From NCBI GenBank assembly GCA_016795035.1, contig JAEUIT010000022.1:1-64000 (forward strand): a DNA stretch of 64,000 nucleotides. Reading direction: 5' to 3'. Below the pieces are notes generated by a model. That model worked only from the letters and a program-made list of their open reading frames with translations, ran no database searches and was not told the origin of the DNA. Every line of letters begins with the position of its first letter. Position 1 is the first letter of the stretch. Position numbers and translations under genes: made by a program. The DNA comes from Phycisphaerae bacterium (GTDB lineage Bacteria > Planctomycetota > Phycisphaerae > Phycisphaerales > SM1A02). Positions 52,431 to 61,036 of this stretch are shown piece after piece.

Positions 52431-53273
52431 TCAGGCGCCGCCCTGCGGGCCCGAGGCGGCGATCTCGTCGAGCGACTCGGGCAGGTTCATCAGGCGAAGG
52501 TCGTCCTGCAGCTGATTCCAGAGTTCGAGCTCGGGACGATCGCGCTCGAGCTGGAAGAACGACGCGCGGGCGGCATCGATGATGCGGCGGCCGGCGGGAT
52601 CGACCTTCGTCCGGACGCGGCCGAGTCGGTCGAGCAGTTCGTCGTACTCCGACGTGCGGCGCAGGCGGTCGCGGGCGGCGAGATCCTCGAACGGCGTCGC
52701 GATGATCGCTTCCACCGTCGCGGCTGCAACGTTGAGCGCTTGGAGATCGTCGCGCGTGAGAGGCAGCACCGCTCGCGGGTTCGCTCGGGCGAGAAGGTCG
52801 CGCGGCGGTCGCGGGGGGCCGTAGATGTCGTCGCGAAGCGCTTCCCAGCCGTCCTCCGTCGTCGTTTCGCTGACGGTCGTCTGCGAGTCGCGGCCCGCAC
52901 CGTCGCGGTTCGCCTGCACGACGAAGTAGAGCGCGGTGGCAAGGGCGATGGCGGCGGCGGCGGAGAGCAGTCCGAACGACTGGTAGACGCGATGCCAGGC
53001 GACTCGCGAGCGCCGGCGAGTGCGGGCGAGGACGGCCTCCTCGAATCCGCGGGGGAGCGGAAGGCCCGAGCCGAGCGATTCTGCGGCGTCGGCGTCCATC
53101 TCGCAGAGACGGCGAATGATGGCGTCGTTGCGCTCGGCCTGTTCGAGGAGGTCGCGGCAGGGGCGGCACTCGAGCAAGTGGCGATCGGCGGCGGCCCGCG
53201 CGTCGGGCGAACCTTCGCCGTCGAGATAGGCGGAGAGCGAGACCTTGAAGTCGATGCAGTCGTAGCGGGACAT
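52431..53273 (-). CDS. Membrane anti-sigma factor with zinc-finger domain
   Basis: The 280-residue protein begins with an anti-sigma zinc-binding domain (HLLECRPCRDLL, a HxxxCxxC core at about 32-39) that would hold the sigma factor. It has one transmembrane helix (about 100-120, GLLSAAAAIALATALYFVV) and a large extracytoplasmic helical domain that may sense envelope signals. It is encoded 46 bp downstream of the ECF sigma gene on the same strand, the normal order of a cognate pair. Confidence 0.85.
   Translation of the reverse strand: MSRYDCIDFKVSLSAYLDGEGSPDARAAADRHLLECRPCRDLLEQAERNDAIIRRLCEMDADAAESLGSGLPLPRGFEEAVLARTRRRSRVAWHRVYQSFGLLSAAAAIALATALYFVVQANRDGAGRDSQTTVSETTTEDGWEALRDDIYGPPRPPRDLLARANPRAVLPLTRDDLQALNVAAATVEAIIATPFEDLAARDRLRRTSEYDELLDRLGRVRTKVDPAGRRIIDAARASFFQLERDRPELELWNQLQDDLRLMNLPESLDEIAASGPQGGA
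52722..52736 (+). repeat. Dispersed motif copy 9
   Basis: Inside the zinc anti-sigma gene, antisense; the gene reads LNVAA. Confidence 0.9.
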
Positions 53274-53319
53274 AGGCGTCGTGCCCTGAATGGCAGTGGA
53301 AGGCCGAGGCGTTGCGGGG

Positions 53320-53883
53320 TCAGGCCTCGCGATAGCGGTTGATGTCGTAGGACGAAGGCGTTTCGCTGGCGGCGTCGAAGTTGGCGTCGAGTTCGCCGAG
53401 GAGCGCGAGCCGCGCTCGGTTGAGGCGGCTCATCACGGTCCCGATGGGGCAGCCGAGGTGTTCGGCGATGGCCTCGTAGGACATCTCTTCGTGCACCCGG
53501 AGCATGAGCATCGAGCGCTTGTCGGGGTCGAGCTTCGCGAGCGCCCGTTCGATGCGGGCGAACTCTTCGCCTTGCTCCAATTCGCGCTGCGGCGTCGCGG
53601 CGCCGCGGTCGCGGGTGTTGCCGAAGTCATCCGGCAGGGAGCCGGGTCGCTTCTCCCGCTGAAGCGCGTTGATCGACATGTTCGTGACGGTCGTGCGGAG
53701 CCAGCTCGCGTAGGCGATCTCGCCGGCTTCGGGCGGCCGTCGCCAGAGCTTCACGAAGGCTTCCTGCACGATCTCTTCGGCGCGGTGCCGGCTGCGGCAG
53801 ATGCTCGCGGATCGGGCGATGAGCGCGGGGCCGAGGCGCTTCATCCAAGCTGCGAGCGTCGCTTCCGAAACGGGGTTGCTCAT
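53320..53883 (-). CDS. ECF sigma factor
   Basis: The 187 residues have region 2 (ASICRSRHRAEEIVQEAFVKLWRRPP with core and -10 contacts), a short linker, and region 4 helix-turn-helix (DPDKRSMLMLRVHEEMSYEAIAEHLGCPIGTVMSRLNRARLALL). It directs RNA polymerase to a regulon, normally including its own operon, and should be held by the zinc anti-sigma encoded downstream. Its upstream region holds a set of CGTCCCGATAA repeats that may be its operators. Confidence 0.92.
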   Translation of the reverse strand: MSNPVSEATLAAWMKRLGPALIARSASICRSRHRAEEIVQEAFVKLWRRPPEAGEIAYASWLRTTVTNMSINALQREKRPGSLPDDFGNTRDRGAATPQRELEQGEEFARIERALAKLDPDKRSMLMLRVHEEMSYEAIAEHLGCPIGTVMSRLNRARLALLGELDANFDAASETPSSYDINRYREA

Positions 53884-54065
53884 GGGAGTGGGGCCGGCGG
53901 ACCGGCCGTGCGGCGGGCGATGGAACGCTCGTCGCGTTGCGGACGCCGATCCGACACGCGGTCGCGGTGGTCATTCCCGACCGAATGCGACTGGGGACGG
54001 GTATCGACGGACGGGGCGCTGCCGGGGGAATCGTCGTCGAACGGCGGGCTCGCCGCGCGGGCGAG

Positions 54066-54199
54066 ACAACGTCCCGATAAATGGGCGGGGTCACCTTTGG
54101 TGACAACGTCCCGATAAACAGGCGGGGCCGCCTTGGGTGACACACTCACGTCCCGATAATGGTGGGTGGCACCACTTCGGTCCGGATAATTAGGCGGGG
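54066..54199. repeat. Four CGTCCCGATAA-type repeats upstream of an ECF sigma gene
   Basis: Near-identical copies at 54066-54095, 54103-54132, about 54148-54170 and a decayed one at 54178-54199 share CGTCCCGATAA followed by GGCGGGG. Spacing is 37, 42 and 30 bp. A GTCACC/GGTGAC palindrome (54090-54104) lies between the first two. They lie 180-315 bp upstream of the minus-strand sigma gene. They may bind a regulator or be part of a dispersed element. The rest of 53884-54306 shows nothing else. Confidence 0.65.
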
Positions 54200-54306
54200 C
54201 CCGAATTCGCAGTCCGAACCAGCGCGGCCCAATCCAGCGGCCCGCGCCGTGCCGCGACCGTCCCCATCCCACCTCGCTCTGACCCACGCCGCCCTTGGCC
54301 TCGCAG

Positions 54307-55476
54307 CTAGGGCGCGTTCCGACCGAACGCCTTTGCGGCGGCGGTGCGCGGCTCGAAGAAGTTGTCGAACGCCGGATCGACGTCCGTCACTTGCGGCGCC
54401 TTCAGCGTTCCGACGAACTCCCCGAACGACGCCTTCGCGGCCGCCAGCTCGAGCGACCACCAGAGGTTCACCTCGATTGCGATCCCCGTCGGGACCGACT
54501 TCGGTGCGGCGAGCGCGAATCGCTGCAACGTGCCCGGCTCCCACGAGATCAGGTTCGACACGATCGTCGCGTCGGGAGCGCACCAACCCTGCGCGGTCGC
54601 GGCGACTTCCCACACGGCGGTCGGCGACAGGACCGTGTTCGCCCGGATCACCGTGTCACGACACGAGCCGAGCGCGACGAACCGCGCCGGCCGATCGCTG
54701 ATGCACCGCTCGACGAGAACGCCCTCCGCAAGGGCCGGCGGCTTCTCCGGCGGCGGCGCGGGAAGCGGCGGAAGCGAGTCGCTCTCAGGCAGGCCGATCG
54801 CCACCGCCATCACGAGGCCTTGTCCGAACTTCGATCGCTCGACCGTGACGTTCCGGCTCTCGCCGTCGATGGCCACGCCGTAGCGGTCCGCCGATTTCGC
54901 GCCGCCGACGAAGTCGCCTTGCCGTACGGCGACGTCACGGGCCGCATGCAGGTGCACGGCCGCTCGGTGCCAGCTCTCGACGCGGCATTTGTCGAGCGTC
55001 ACGTACTCGGCGTTCGCCACGCGGATCCCGTCGGCCGCGCCCTTGTCGCCGGTGTTCGCGACGTACACGGCGTTCAGCGTGACATGCCGCGCCGGCGCGT
55101 CCTTCGTTCCTTCGATGAGGACTCCGGTGTGCGTCGCGCCCACCACCGCGATCGCCTCGATCTCGACGTACGCGGGGCTCACCAGGTGAATGCCGACGTC
55201 GGTCGCGTCGATGCGCGCGGGGACGCGGCGATCCGCCGGGCGAATCGTGATGGGCTTCTCCGCAGTTCCGGCGACGCCCTTGAGGACGGCGCCGCGATGC
55301 GTGCCGGGCATCAGGATGATCTCGTCGCCAGGCTGGAGTTTCGCCTCGAGCTTCGACCAGTCGTCGCCCGCGCGCACGAGATGCTGCGTGGCGTCGGCGT
55401 CGGCCGTCGCGACGAGCACCGCGGCCGCGAAGGCAGCCGCGCGAGTCCAAGGACTGCGAATGGCGAGGTGAGCCAT
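54307..55476 (-). CDS. Exported right-handed parallel beta-helix protein
   Basis: The 389-residue protein has a signal peptide (AAAFAAAVLVATADADA) and repeated short strands typical of beta-helix (pectate-lyase-like) proteins (about 40-260: GDEIILMPGTHRGAVLKG, KPITIRPAD, HVTLNAVYV, ...YVTLDKCRVESW). No polysaccharide-lyase catalytic residues could be assigned. It is likely a carbohydrate-binding or carbohydrate-cleaving secreted protein, or a right-handed coil structural protein. Start ATG 55476 is preferred; the frame continues upstream but the signal peptide starts here. It lies 56 bp downstream of manA. Confidence 0.8.
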   Translation of the reverse strand: MAHLAIRSPWTRAAAFAAAVLVATADADATQHLVRAGDDWSKLEAKLQPGDEIILMPGTHRGAVLKGVAGTAEKPITIRPADRRVPARIDATDVGIHLVSPAYVEIEAIAVVGATHTGVLIEGTKDAPARHVTLNAVYVANTGDKGAADGIRVANAEYVTLDKCRVESWHRAAVHLHAARDVAVRQGDFVGGAKSADRYGVAIDGESRNVTVERSKFGQGLVMAVAIGLPESDSLPPLPAPPPEKPPALAEGVLVERCISDRPARFVALGSCRDTVIRANTVLSPTAVWEVAATAQGWCAPDATIVSNLISWEPGTLQRFALAAPKSVPTGIAIEVNLWWSLELAAAKASFGEFVGTLKAPQVTDVDPAFDNFFEPRTAAAKAFGRNAP

Positions 55477-55532
55477 GGGAATGTCCAGCATCGGCCGCCG
55501 AGCCGGCCAACTCAACGTTGCAGGCGAATTTG

Positions 55533-56615
55533 CTACGCGATCGCCGAATCGAGCGACGTCGGTACGGTAATCCGCAACAAGGTCGACGAGACCGGGAATT
55601 GTGCGATCCATCCGCGCAACGACGCCGGCATCAGGGCGGTATCGCCGTGGCGGAGCCGCAACGCCTCGCCGGAAGGCCCGTGCAACGCCGCTTCGCCCGT
55701 CGGCAGGCACCAGATGACCGGACCGCCGTTCGTCACGATCGGGAGTTCGGACCCGCCGCGTGCGTCGATCGACTCAACCGTGAAGAACTTCGTCTTCGCA
55801 AGCGTGCGGGTGACGAGGCCGAGCGATTCGGTCGCCAACGCGGTCTTCCGTCGCACGATGCCCGGCGTGCCGTCCTCTTGGGCGGCGCCGAAACGCATGC
55901 AACGACGAGCTTCGGCGATGTGCAGCGGCCGATTGGGGTCGTTGCGGTTCCAGTCGAAGACGCGGAACGTGGTGTCCGAGGGGGTCTGCACTTCGGCGAC
56001 CAGCATCCCCGCGCCCAGCGCGTGGCAGATGCCGCTCGGGAGGTAGATGCAATCGCCCGGCTCGACCGGCACCGACACGAGGTGCTGGATCACGTCGCCG
56101 CGCTCGAGGTCGGCGAAGAAGGTCGACGCCGAGACGTCGCCGCGGACGCCCCGGAAGAGGACGGCGCCGGGTGCCGCGTCGAGGATGATCCACGCCTCGG
56201 TCTTGAGGTGCGCGTTCGGGACGTTCGCGGCGTAGGCGGCGTCGGGATGGACTTGCACCGAGAGATGTTCGGCGGCGTCGAGGAACTTGATGAGAAGCGG
56301 GAAGCGGCCCTCGGGGGAGAGCCGTGCCATGCCCATGATCTCGGCGCCGCGCTCGGCGAGAAGTTCATGCAGCGTGCGTCCGGCATGGAGGCCGCAGGCG
56401 ATGCGGCTTCGGCCGTCGGGGATCGAGTCGGGAAGGTCCGCGAGTTCCCAGCTCTCGCCGATGCGGCTGCCGAGCCCCACGCGCTTTCCGAGCCCGCGCA
56501 ACCGATCGCCGCCCCACGCACGTCCCTTGAGGAGCGGCTCGAAGAGGAGCGGTTCCAGAGCGCGCTCGCTCGCGCGCGTCGCGGGCTCGGAGGAGACGTG
56601 GTGCGACGTGGGCAT
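55533..56615 (-). CDS. manA: Mannose-6-phosphate isomerase, class I
   Basis: Interconverts mannose-6-phosphate and fructose-6-phosphate, feeding glycan and GDP-sugar synthesis. The 360 residues include LSVQVHPDAAYA (zinc-binding), the K-TE pair in HLKTEAWIILD, and the zinc-ligand region IYLPSGICHALG. The N-terminal LKGRAWGGDRL is typical. The length is normal. It starts 30 bp after the FabZ-like gene stop. Confidence 0.9.
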   Translation of the reverse strand: MPTSHHVSSEPATRASERALEPLLFEPLLKGRAWGGDRLRGLGKRVGLGSRIGESWELADLPDSIPDGRSRIACGLHAGRTLHELLAERGAEIMGMARLSPEGRFPLLIKFLDAAEHLSVQVHPDAAYAANVPNAHLKTEAWIILDAAPGAVLFRGVRGDVSASTFFADLERGDVIQHLVSVPVEPGDCIYLPSGICHALGAGMLVAEVQTPSDTTFRVFDWNRNDPNRPLHIAEARRCMRFGAAQEDGTPGIVRRKTALATESLGLVTRTLAKTKFFTVESIDARGGSELPIVTNGGPVIWCLPTGEAALHGPSGEALRLRHGDTALMPASLRGWIAQFPVSSTLLRITVPTSLDSAIA

Positions 56616-56645
56616 TGGTCGTTACGGCGACGGCTCGCGTGGCCG

Positions 56646-57119
56646 TCAGATCGCCATGCCGGTGATCTTCGTCTCAAGGACGATGCGGTCGTTCACGATG
56701 CCTTGGGCGAGGCACACGAAGCGGCGCCGACTCGACGTCAATTCCTTCGCCAGAAGGTAGAGCGTGTCGCCGGGGACGACCTGGCCGCGGAAGCTTGTGT
56801 CCTCGCACCGGGTGAAGCCGAGAAATCCGAGGCCCGGATACTTCACGGACTGGAGATAGCTCGAGAGCTGTGCGGCCGCTTCGATCTGAAGCACGCCCGG
56901 GAAGAGGGGTCGGCCGGGAATGTGGCCTGGCACCCAGAACTCGTCGTGACGGACGAACTTGACCCCGAGCACCGAGGACTTGTCCTGGCTCGACCAGATC
57001 ACATGGTCGAGATGTCGCATGTGTCCGCACTGCGGATTGATGCGGCCGACCTCGTCCGCGTCGGCGTAGACCTGCGACTTGTCGATATTGGAGATGTCGA
57101 AGAGGAGTTGGACGGGCAC
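56646..57119 (-). CDS. FabZ/FabA-type 3-hydroxyacyl-ACP dehydratase family protein
   Basis: The 157-residue hot-dog fold protein starts with GTG 57119 (MPVQLLFDIS). The active-site helix and histidine are in place: H66 in PGHIPGRPLFPGVLQIEAAAQ with E80, compared with HFPGHPxMPGVLQIEA in FabZ. It is probably a dehydratase of fatty-acid or lipid-A precursor synthesis, or a related acyl-binding thioesterase. The frame is open further upstream but unlike protein. Gene order Hc1, this gene, manA, beta-helix protein suggests a cell-envelope neighbourhood. Confidence 0.8.
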   Translation of the reverse strand: MPVQLLFDISNIDKSQVYADADEVGRINPQCGHMRHLDHVIWSSQDKSSVLGVKFVRHDEFWVPGHIPGRPLFPGVLQIEAAAQLSSYLQSVKYPGLGFLGFTRCEDTSFRGQVVPGDTLYLLAKELTSSRRRFVCLAQGIVNDRIVLETKITGMAI

Positions 57120-57276
57120 TGGAGCTCGGCGAAAGGAGCGGCTTGCGCCGCGACGCGCGCGGCGGCATCGATGCGAGCGGCTGCCTCGTCGGGTTACCCC
57201 GCCTCGACAAGAGGTGCGTTGACGGTCACCGCACCCGCCGCAGCCCACGCTGCGGCCCGCAAGAACGCAGATCGCG

Positions 57277-57480
57277 TTACGCCTTCGGCTTCGGCGGGGT
57301 CGGAGCGTCGCCCGCGTCGCGCACAGCCAAGATCGCCGCGCGGAGTTCCTGAGCGGTCGCGCGAACTTCCTGCATCACCTTACGGACGCGCGTGCCGGCG
57401 GCCTTGTTGCCGCCCGCGGCCTTCTTGACGTCCTCTTCAACCTCACGGACGAGTCGAACGAGCTTTTCGTAGGTTTCCAT
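57277..57480 (-). CDS. Histone H1-like (Hc1-type) DNA-binding protein
   Basis: The 67-residue Lys/Glu/Ala-rich protein, METYEKLVRLVREVEEDV followed by a GNKAAGTRVRK core, matches the histone H1-like Hc1 family known from chlamydiae and planctomycetes. It probably compacts DNA in the nucleoid. It is single-exon, small, and has its own upstream spacing of 129 bp from the isochorismatase gene; downstream is the FabZ-like gene. The family match is by the NKAAGTRVRK signature. Confidence 0.85.
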   Translation of the reverse strand: METYEKLVRLVREVEEDVKKAAGGNKAAGTRVRKVMQEVRATAQELRAAILAVRDAGDAPTPPKPKA

Positions 57481-57609
57481 CTGAGTAGCCCCACCTGTTC
57501 GGTGTGTGGACCGCCATCACCCCTCTAAAGACGGGTGGCGATCGCGAGTGCGAAGCCGCAAGATAGCGGTTCGGCCACGGATTCGCAGCCCACCGCCTCC
57601 GGAATTGGG

Positions 57610-58185
57610 TCAGAGCGACTCGCGTGACGGGATGCGCTTCACGATCGCGAGGATGTCGCGGAAGGCGGGATCGGACGCGTCACCGAGGAGTTCGTACGCC
57701 GCGGCGAGGACGCCCGAGGTCACCGCGCCGGCCGCGCACAGGCGCTGGAAGGCCGGCGCAATCTGGGTTCGGTCGCCGCTCGAGATCGCGTCGTGGACGA
57801 GGACCACTTGCCGACCGGCGGCGAGAAGGTCGAGCGTCGACTGCAGGACGCAGACATGGGCTTCGACGCCGCAGACGAGCACCGTCCCGGCGGCGACGCG
57901 GTCGAGCGCCTGCATGACGGGCGGCACGACGGCGGAGAATCGGGTCTTCTCGACGACCGTGACCGACGGAGTGATGCGCGACGCGATCGGTTCGACCGAT
58001 CGGCCGAGTCCCTTCACGTACTGCTCGGTCACGATCGCCGGCATGCCGAGGCGGGCTGCAACGTCGAGAAGGAGGCCGCAGTTGGTGGCGATCGAGTCGC
58101 CATGATGGATCGTGGGCAGGAGCCGCTCCTGCACGTCGATGACGAGGAGCGCGGTTCGATCGCGGATCAGGCGCGGAATGGGCAT
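57610..58185 (-). CDS. Isochorismatase-family cysteine hydrolase
   Basis: The 191-residue protein carries the catalytic triad of the family: D17 (LLVIDVQE), K80 (VVEKTRFSA) and C112 (GVEAHVCVLQS). Members cleave amides or ureido groups (nicotinamidase, isochorismatase, N-carbamoylsarcosine amidase); the substrate here cannot be chosen, although absence of a metal-binding cluster disfavours classical nicotinamidase. It starts six bases after purB, so both are cotranscribed. Confidence 0.85.
   Translation of the reverse strand: MPIPRLIRDRTALLVIDVQERLLPTIHHGDSIATNCGLLLDVAARLGMPAIVTEQYVKGLGRSVEPIASRITPSVTVVEKTRFSAVVPPVMQALDRVAAGTVLVCGVEAHVCVLQSTLDLLAAGRQVVLVHDAISSGDRTQIAPAFQRLCAAGAVTSGVLAAAYELLGDASDPAFRDILAIVKRIPSRESL
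58054..58068 (+). repeat. Dispersed motif copy 10
   Basis: Inside the isochorismatase-family gene, antisense; the gene reads LDVAA. Confidence 0.9.
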
Positions 58186-58191
58186 GCGACA

Positions 58192-59643
58192 TCAGACCTT
58201 GAGGGTCGCGTCCTCGAGAATCGACGAGCCGTAGCGACGGCGAATCGGCTCGACGATCGCGTGGATGAACTGATCGACTTGCTCGGCCGCACGGCCGGTC
58301 GCGGCGCGGGCGTCGTAGATCGACGCGAGATCGACGGCGGCGAAGAACGGATCGCGCGCCAGCCGTTCGAGCAGGTCGTTCGGCTTGCCGTGCCGCTTCA
58401 CCACCTCGCCGGCCGCGAGGCTGTGGACGCGAATGCGCTCGTGCGCCTCCTGCCGATCGGCGCCGGCGCGGGCCGCCGCGAGCATGAGATTCTCGCTGAG
58501 CATGAAGGGCAGTTCGGCGTCGAGGTGCGCCGCGACCACGCGCTCGTGGACCACGAGGCCGCCGCAGACGTTCGCCATGATGTCGAGCGCGCCGTCGAGC
58601 GCGAGGAACGCCTCGGGCAGCGAGAGCCGGCGATTCGAGCTGTCGTCGAGCGTGCGTTCGAGCCACTGCGTTGCAGCCGTGTCGTAGCCGTTCTGGACGA
58701 GCGACATCACGAAGCGCGCGAGTCCGGTCGCGCGCTCGCAGCGCATCGGGTTGCGCTTGTAGGGCATCGCGGACGAGCCGATCTGGTCCTCTTCGAACGG
58801 CTCCTCGACCTCCTTCAAGTTCGCGAGCAGTCGAAGGTCGTTGCAGCACTTGTGCACCGAGACGGCTGCAACGGCGAGCGACGAGAGGATCTGGGCGTCG
58901 ACGATGCGCGGATACGTCTGGCCGCACACGTCATGGCAGCGCGCGTCGTGCCAGTCGGCGAGCGCCCCGAGCCGTTGCACGAAAAGCTCCTCGAGCCGAT
59001 CGACCTTCTTCGTCTGTCCGTCGAGCAGGCCGAGGAAACTCGCTTGCGTGCCCGTCGCGCCGCGGAGCCCCTTGAGCCGCAAGCCGTCGCGCCGCGACTC
59101 GACGTCGGCGAGGGCGATGGCGAAGTCCTGCGCCCAGAGCGTCGCGCGCTTCCCGACGGTCGTCGGCTGCGCGGGCTGGTAGTGCGTGAACCCGAGCGTC
59201 GGAAGGTCGCGATGGCGAACGGCGAAACGCCCAAGCCGATCGACGACGCGGGCGAGCTTGCGCTCGATGACGCCGAGCGCCTGTCGCAGGATCACGATGT
59301 CCGCGTTGCAGACGACGTCCTGGCTCGTCATGCCGAGGTGCACGATCGGCCGCGCGAGCGGCGCGACGTCGCCGAGCGCATGGACGTGCGCCATCACGTC
59401 GTGGCGAAGCCGCCGCTCGTGGCGCTCGGCGTTCTCGAAGTCGATGTCGTCGAGGTGGGCGCGAAGGTCCTCGACCTGCTCGGCGCTGACCGGCAATCCG
59501 ATCTCGCGCTGGCTCTCGGCGAGCGCGAGCCAGATGCGCCGCCACAGCGAGAACTTGCGCCGGGCGCTGAAGATGGACCGCATCTCCACGCTGGCGTTGC
59601 GGGTTTCGAGCGGGGACTGGTAGCCGTCGTGCGCGGATGCCAT
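58192..59643 (-). CDS. purB: Adenylosuccinate lyase
   Basis: Acts twice in purine biosynthesis (SAICAR to AICAR and adenylosuccinate to AMP). The 483 residues show the superfamily signature GSSAMPYKRNP, the TSQDVV helix (active-site His region HLGMTSQDV) and TLGFTHYQPAQPTTVGKRATLWAQD. ATG 59643 directly follows plsY. The length is normal. It lies in a plsY-purB-isochorismatase operon. Confidence 0.95.
   Translation of the reverse strand: MASAHDGYQSPLETRNASVEMRSIFSARRKFSLWRRIWLALAESQREIGLPVSAEQVEDLRAHLDDIDFENAERHERRLRHDVMAHVHALGDVAPLARPIVHLGMTSQDVVCNADIVILRQALGVIERKLARVVDRLGRFAVRHRDLPTLGFTHYQPAQPTTVGKRATLWAQDFAIALADVESRRDGLRLKGLRGATGTQASFLGLLDGQTKKVDRLEELFVQRLGALADWHDARCHDVCGQTYPRIVDAQILSSLAVAAVSVHKCCNDLRLLANLKEVEEPFEEDQIGSSAMPYKRNPMRCERATGLARFVMSLVQNGYDTAATQWLERTLDDSSNRRLSLPEAFLALDGALDIMANVCGGLVVHERVVAAHLDAELPFMLSENLMLAAARAGADRQEAHERIRVHSLAAGEVVKRHGKPNDLLERLARDPFFAAVDLASIYDARAATGRAAEQVDQFIHAIVEPIRRRYGSSILEDATLKV
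58864..58878 (+). repeat. Dispersed motif copy 11
   Basis: Inside purB, antisense; the gene reads LAVAA. Confidence 0.9.
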
Positions 59644-59657
59644 GCGAGCGGTGTTCC

Positions 59658-60317
59658 TCAGACGTTGACCTTGCGTTCTTCCCCGCGGATCGCGCGTGCG
59701 AGATTCGACCGGTGCTTCCACACGACGAGGATCGCGATCGCGCCTGTCACGATGAGAAGCGGCGTGGCCGCGCGGAAGGCGGCGCTGCGGTCGTCGAGCA
59801 GCGCGGCGCGGATCGCGACGGCCGCGGGAATCGCGAAGGCGGCGAGAAGGCTCGCGATCGAGACCATGCGCAGCGCCTTGACGGCGATGACCCACACGAT
59901 GAGCGCGGCAAGCGCGGGAAGCGTGAGCGGCGTCCACATCGCGACGAGTCCGCCGAAGCCGGTGGCGACGCCCTTGCCGCCCTTGAAGCCGACCCACGGG
60001 CTGTACATGTGTCCGAGGAGCGCGGCGGCTGCAACGCCGAGCCAGAGCCAGGTCTCGTCGGTCGCCAGCGCGTCCCAGCGGACGCCGAGCAGGCTGTGCG
60101 ACCATCCGGCCACGAGCACCGGGATCGCGCCCTTGGCCGCGTCGAGGCCGAAACAGAGAAAGCCCCACTTGCGGCCGAGCACGCGGCCCACGTTCGTCGC
60201 GCCGATGTTCCCGGAGCCGTGCTTGCGGATGTCGATCCGCTTCGCCATCGCGATGAGGAAGCCGAACGGCACGCTGCCGGCGAGGAACGCGAAGATGAAG
60301 AGGACGGGCCAGGGCAT
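59658..60317 (-). CDS. plsY: Glycerol-3-phosphate acyltransferase PlsY
   Basis: Adds an acyl group from acyl-phosphate to glycerol-3-phosphate, starting phospholipid synthesis in the membrane. The 219 residues form several transmembrane helices (e.g. LFIFAFLAGSVPFGFLIA). They contain the three conserved loop motifs: GSVPFG, RKHGSGNIGATNVGR and HMYSPWVGFKGGKGVATGFG. The length is normal. It is the first gene of a leftward unit with purB 14 bp downstream. Confidence 0.95.
   Translation of the reverse strand: MPWPVLFIFAFLAGSVPFGFLIAMAKRIDIRKHGSGNIGATNVGRVLGRKWGFLCFGLDAAKGAIPVLVAGWSHSLLGVRWDALATDETWLWLGVAAAALLGHMYSPWVGFKGGKGVATGFGGLVAMWTPLTLPALAALIVWVIAVKALRMVSIASLLAAFAIPAAVAIRAALLDDRSAAFRAATPLLIVTGAIAILVVWKHRSNLARAIRGEERKVNV
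60027..60041 (+). repeat. Dispersed motif copy 12
   Basis: Inside plsY, antisense; the gene reads LGVAA. Confidence 0.9.
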
Positions 60318-60391
60318 CGAGGTTCGCGGGTGAGTCGCGGGACGCCGTAGTTTCTGCGATTCTCTCCGACCTCGCCAATCGTCGCGTCGCG

Positions 60392-61036
60392 ATGCCCACC
60401 GCCGATCCCTCCCTCACGTCCGCACGAGAGTCCGCCGCTCGACGGCCGGACGGGACGGTGCGCGTCCTGAAGGAATCCCCCGACGCGGGCGTCTACCTCG
60501 CGCGCGGGGAGGGCGGCGACGCGGCGCTCGTCGTCGCGAAGCGCTGGCGCCGGACCGCGTGGGAGTGGTGCAAGTCGCTCCTCGGCATCGCGCAGCCACA
60601 GCGGCAGCTTCGGAACGCGCATCGCCTCCTGCGCGCCTCGATCGCCACGCCGGCGCCGATCGGCGGCCTGCGCACCGTGCGCGGTGCGGGCGTCGTGTGG
60701 TTCGAGATCCGTCTCCGCTGGGTCGAGGGCGAGCCGCTTCTCGAGCGCGTGCGCCGCGCCGACGCGAGCGAACTCGCGCGCCTCGGCGTTGCCATGCGGG
60801 CGATCCTCCGCCAGTTCGCGGAGGCCGGTCTCTTCAACCGCGATGCGAAGCTCTCGAACTGGATCGTCACGCCCGAGGGCGCGATCGTCGCGATCGATCC
60901 GGTGGGCGTTCGAAGCCGTCGAGATCCGGTGCGCGAGCACGAGCGTCTCGCCTGGTCGCTCGCATGCGAACTCACCCAAGGCGAACGCGACCGCGCGCAG
61001 CCGTTTCTCGCGGCGGCGCTCGAATCGTCAGCGTGA
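60392..61036 (+). CDS. Lipopolysaccharide kinase-like protein (Kdo/heptose kinase family)
   Basis: The 214-residue protein has a protein-kinase-like fold of the LPS kinase type: a VVAKRWRR lysine strand, and a catalytic loop FNRDAKLSNWIV equivalent to HGDL..KN, followed by AIDPVG for the metal. It probably phosphorylates a core sugar of LPS. It is convergent with the GT9 gene, overlapping by nine bases, and lies next to gmhB, so core-lipid synthesis is likely. The exact acceptor is unknown. Confidence 0.75.
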   Translation: MPTADPSLTSARESAARRPDGTVRVLKESPDAGVYLARGEGGDAALVVAKRWRRTAWEWCKSLLGIAQPQRQLRNAHRLLRASIATPAPIGGLRTVRGAGVVWFEIRLRWVEGEPLLERVRRADASELARLGVAMRAILRQFAEAGLFNRDAKLSNWIVTPEGAIVAIDPVGVRSRRDPVREHERLAWSLACELTQGERDRAQPFLAAALESSA

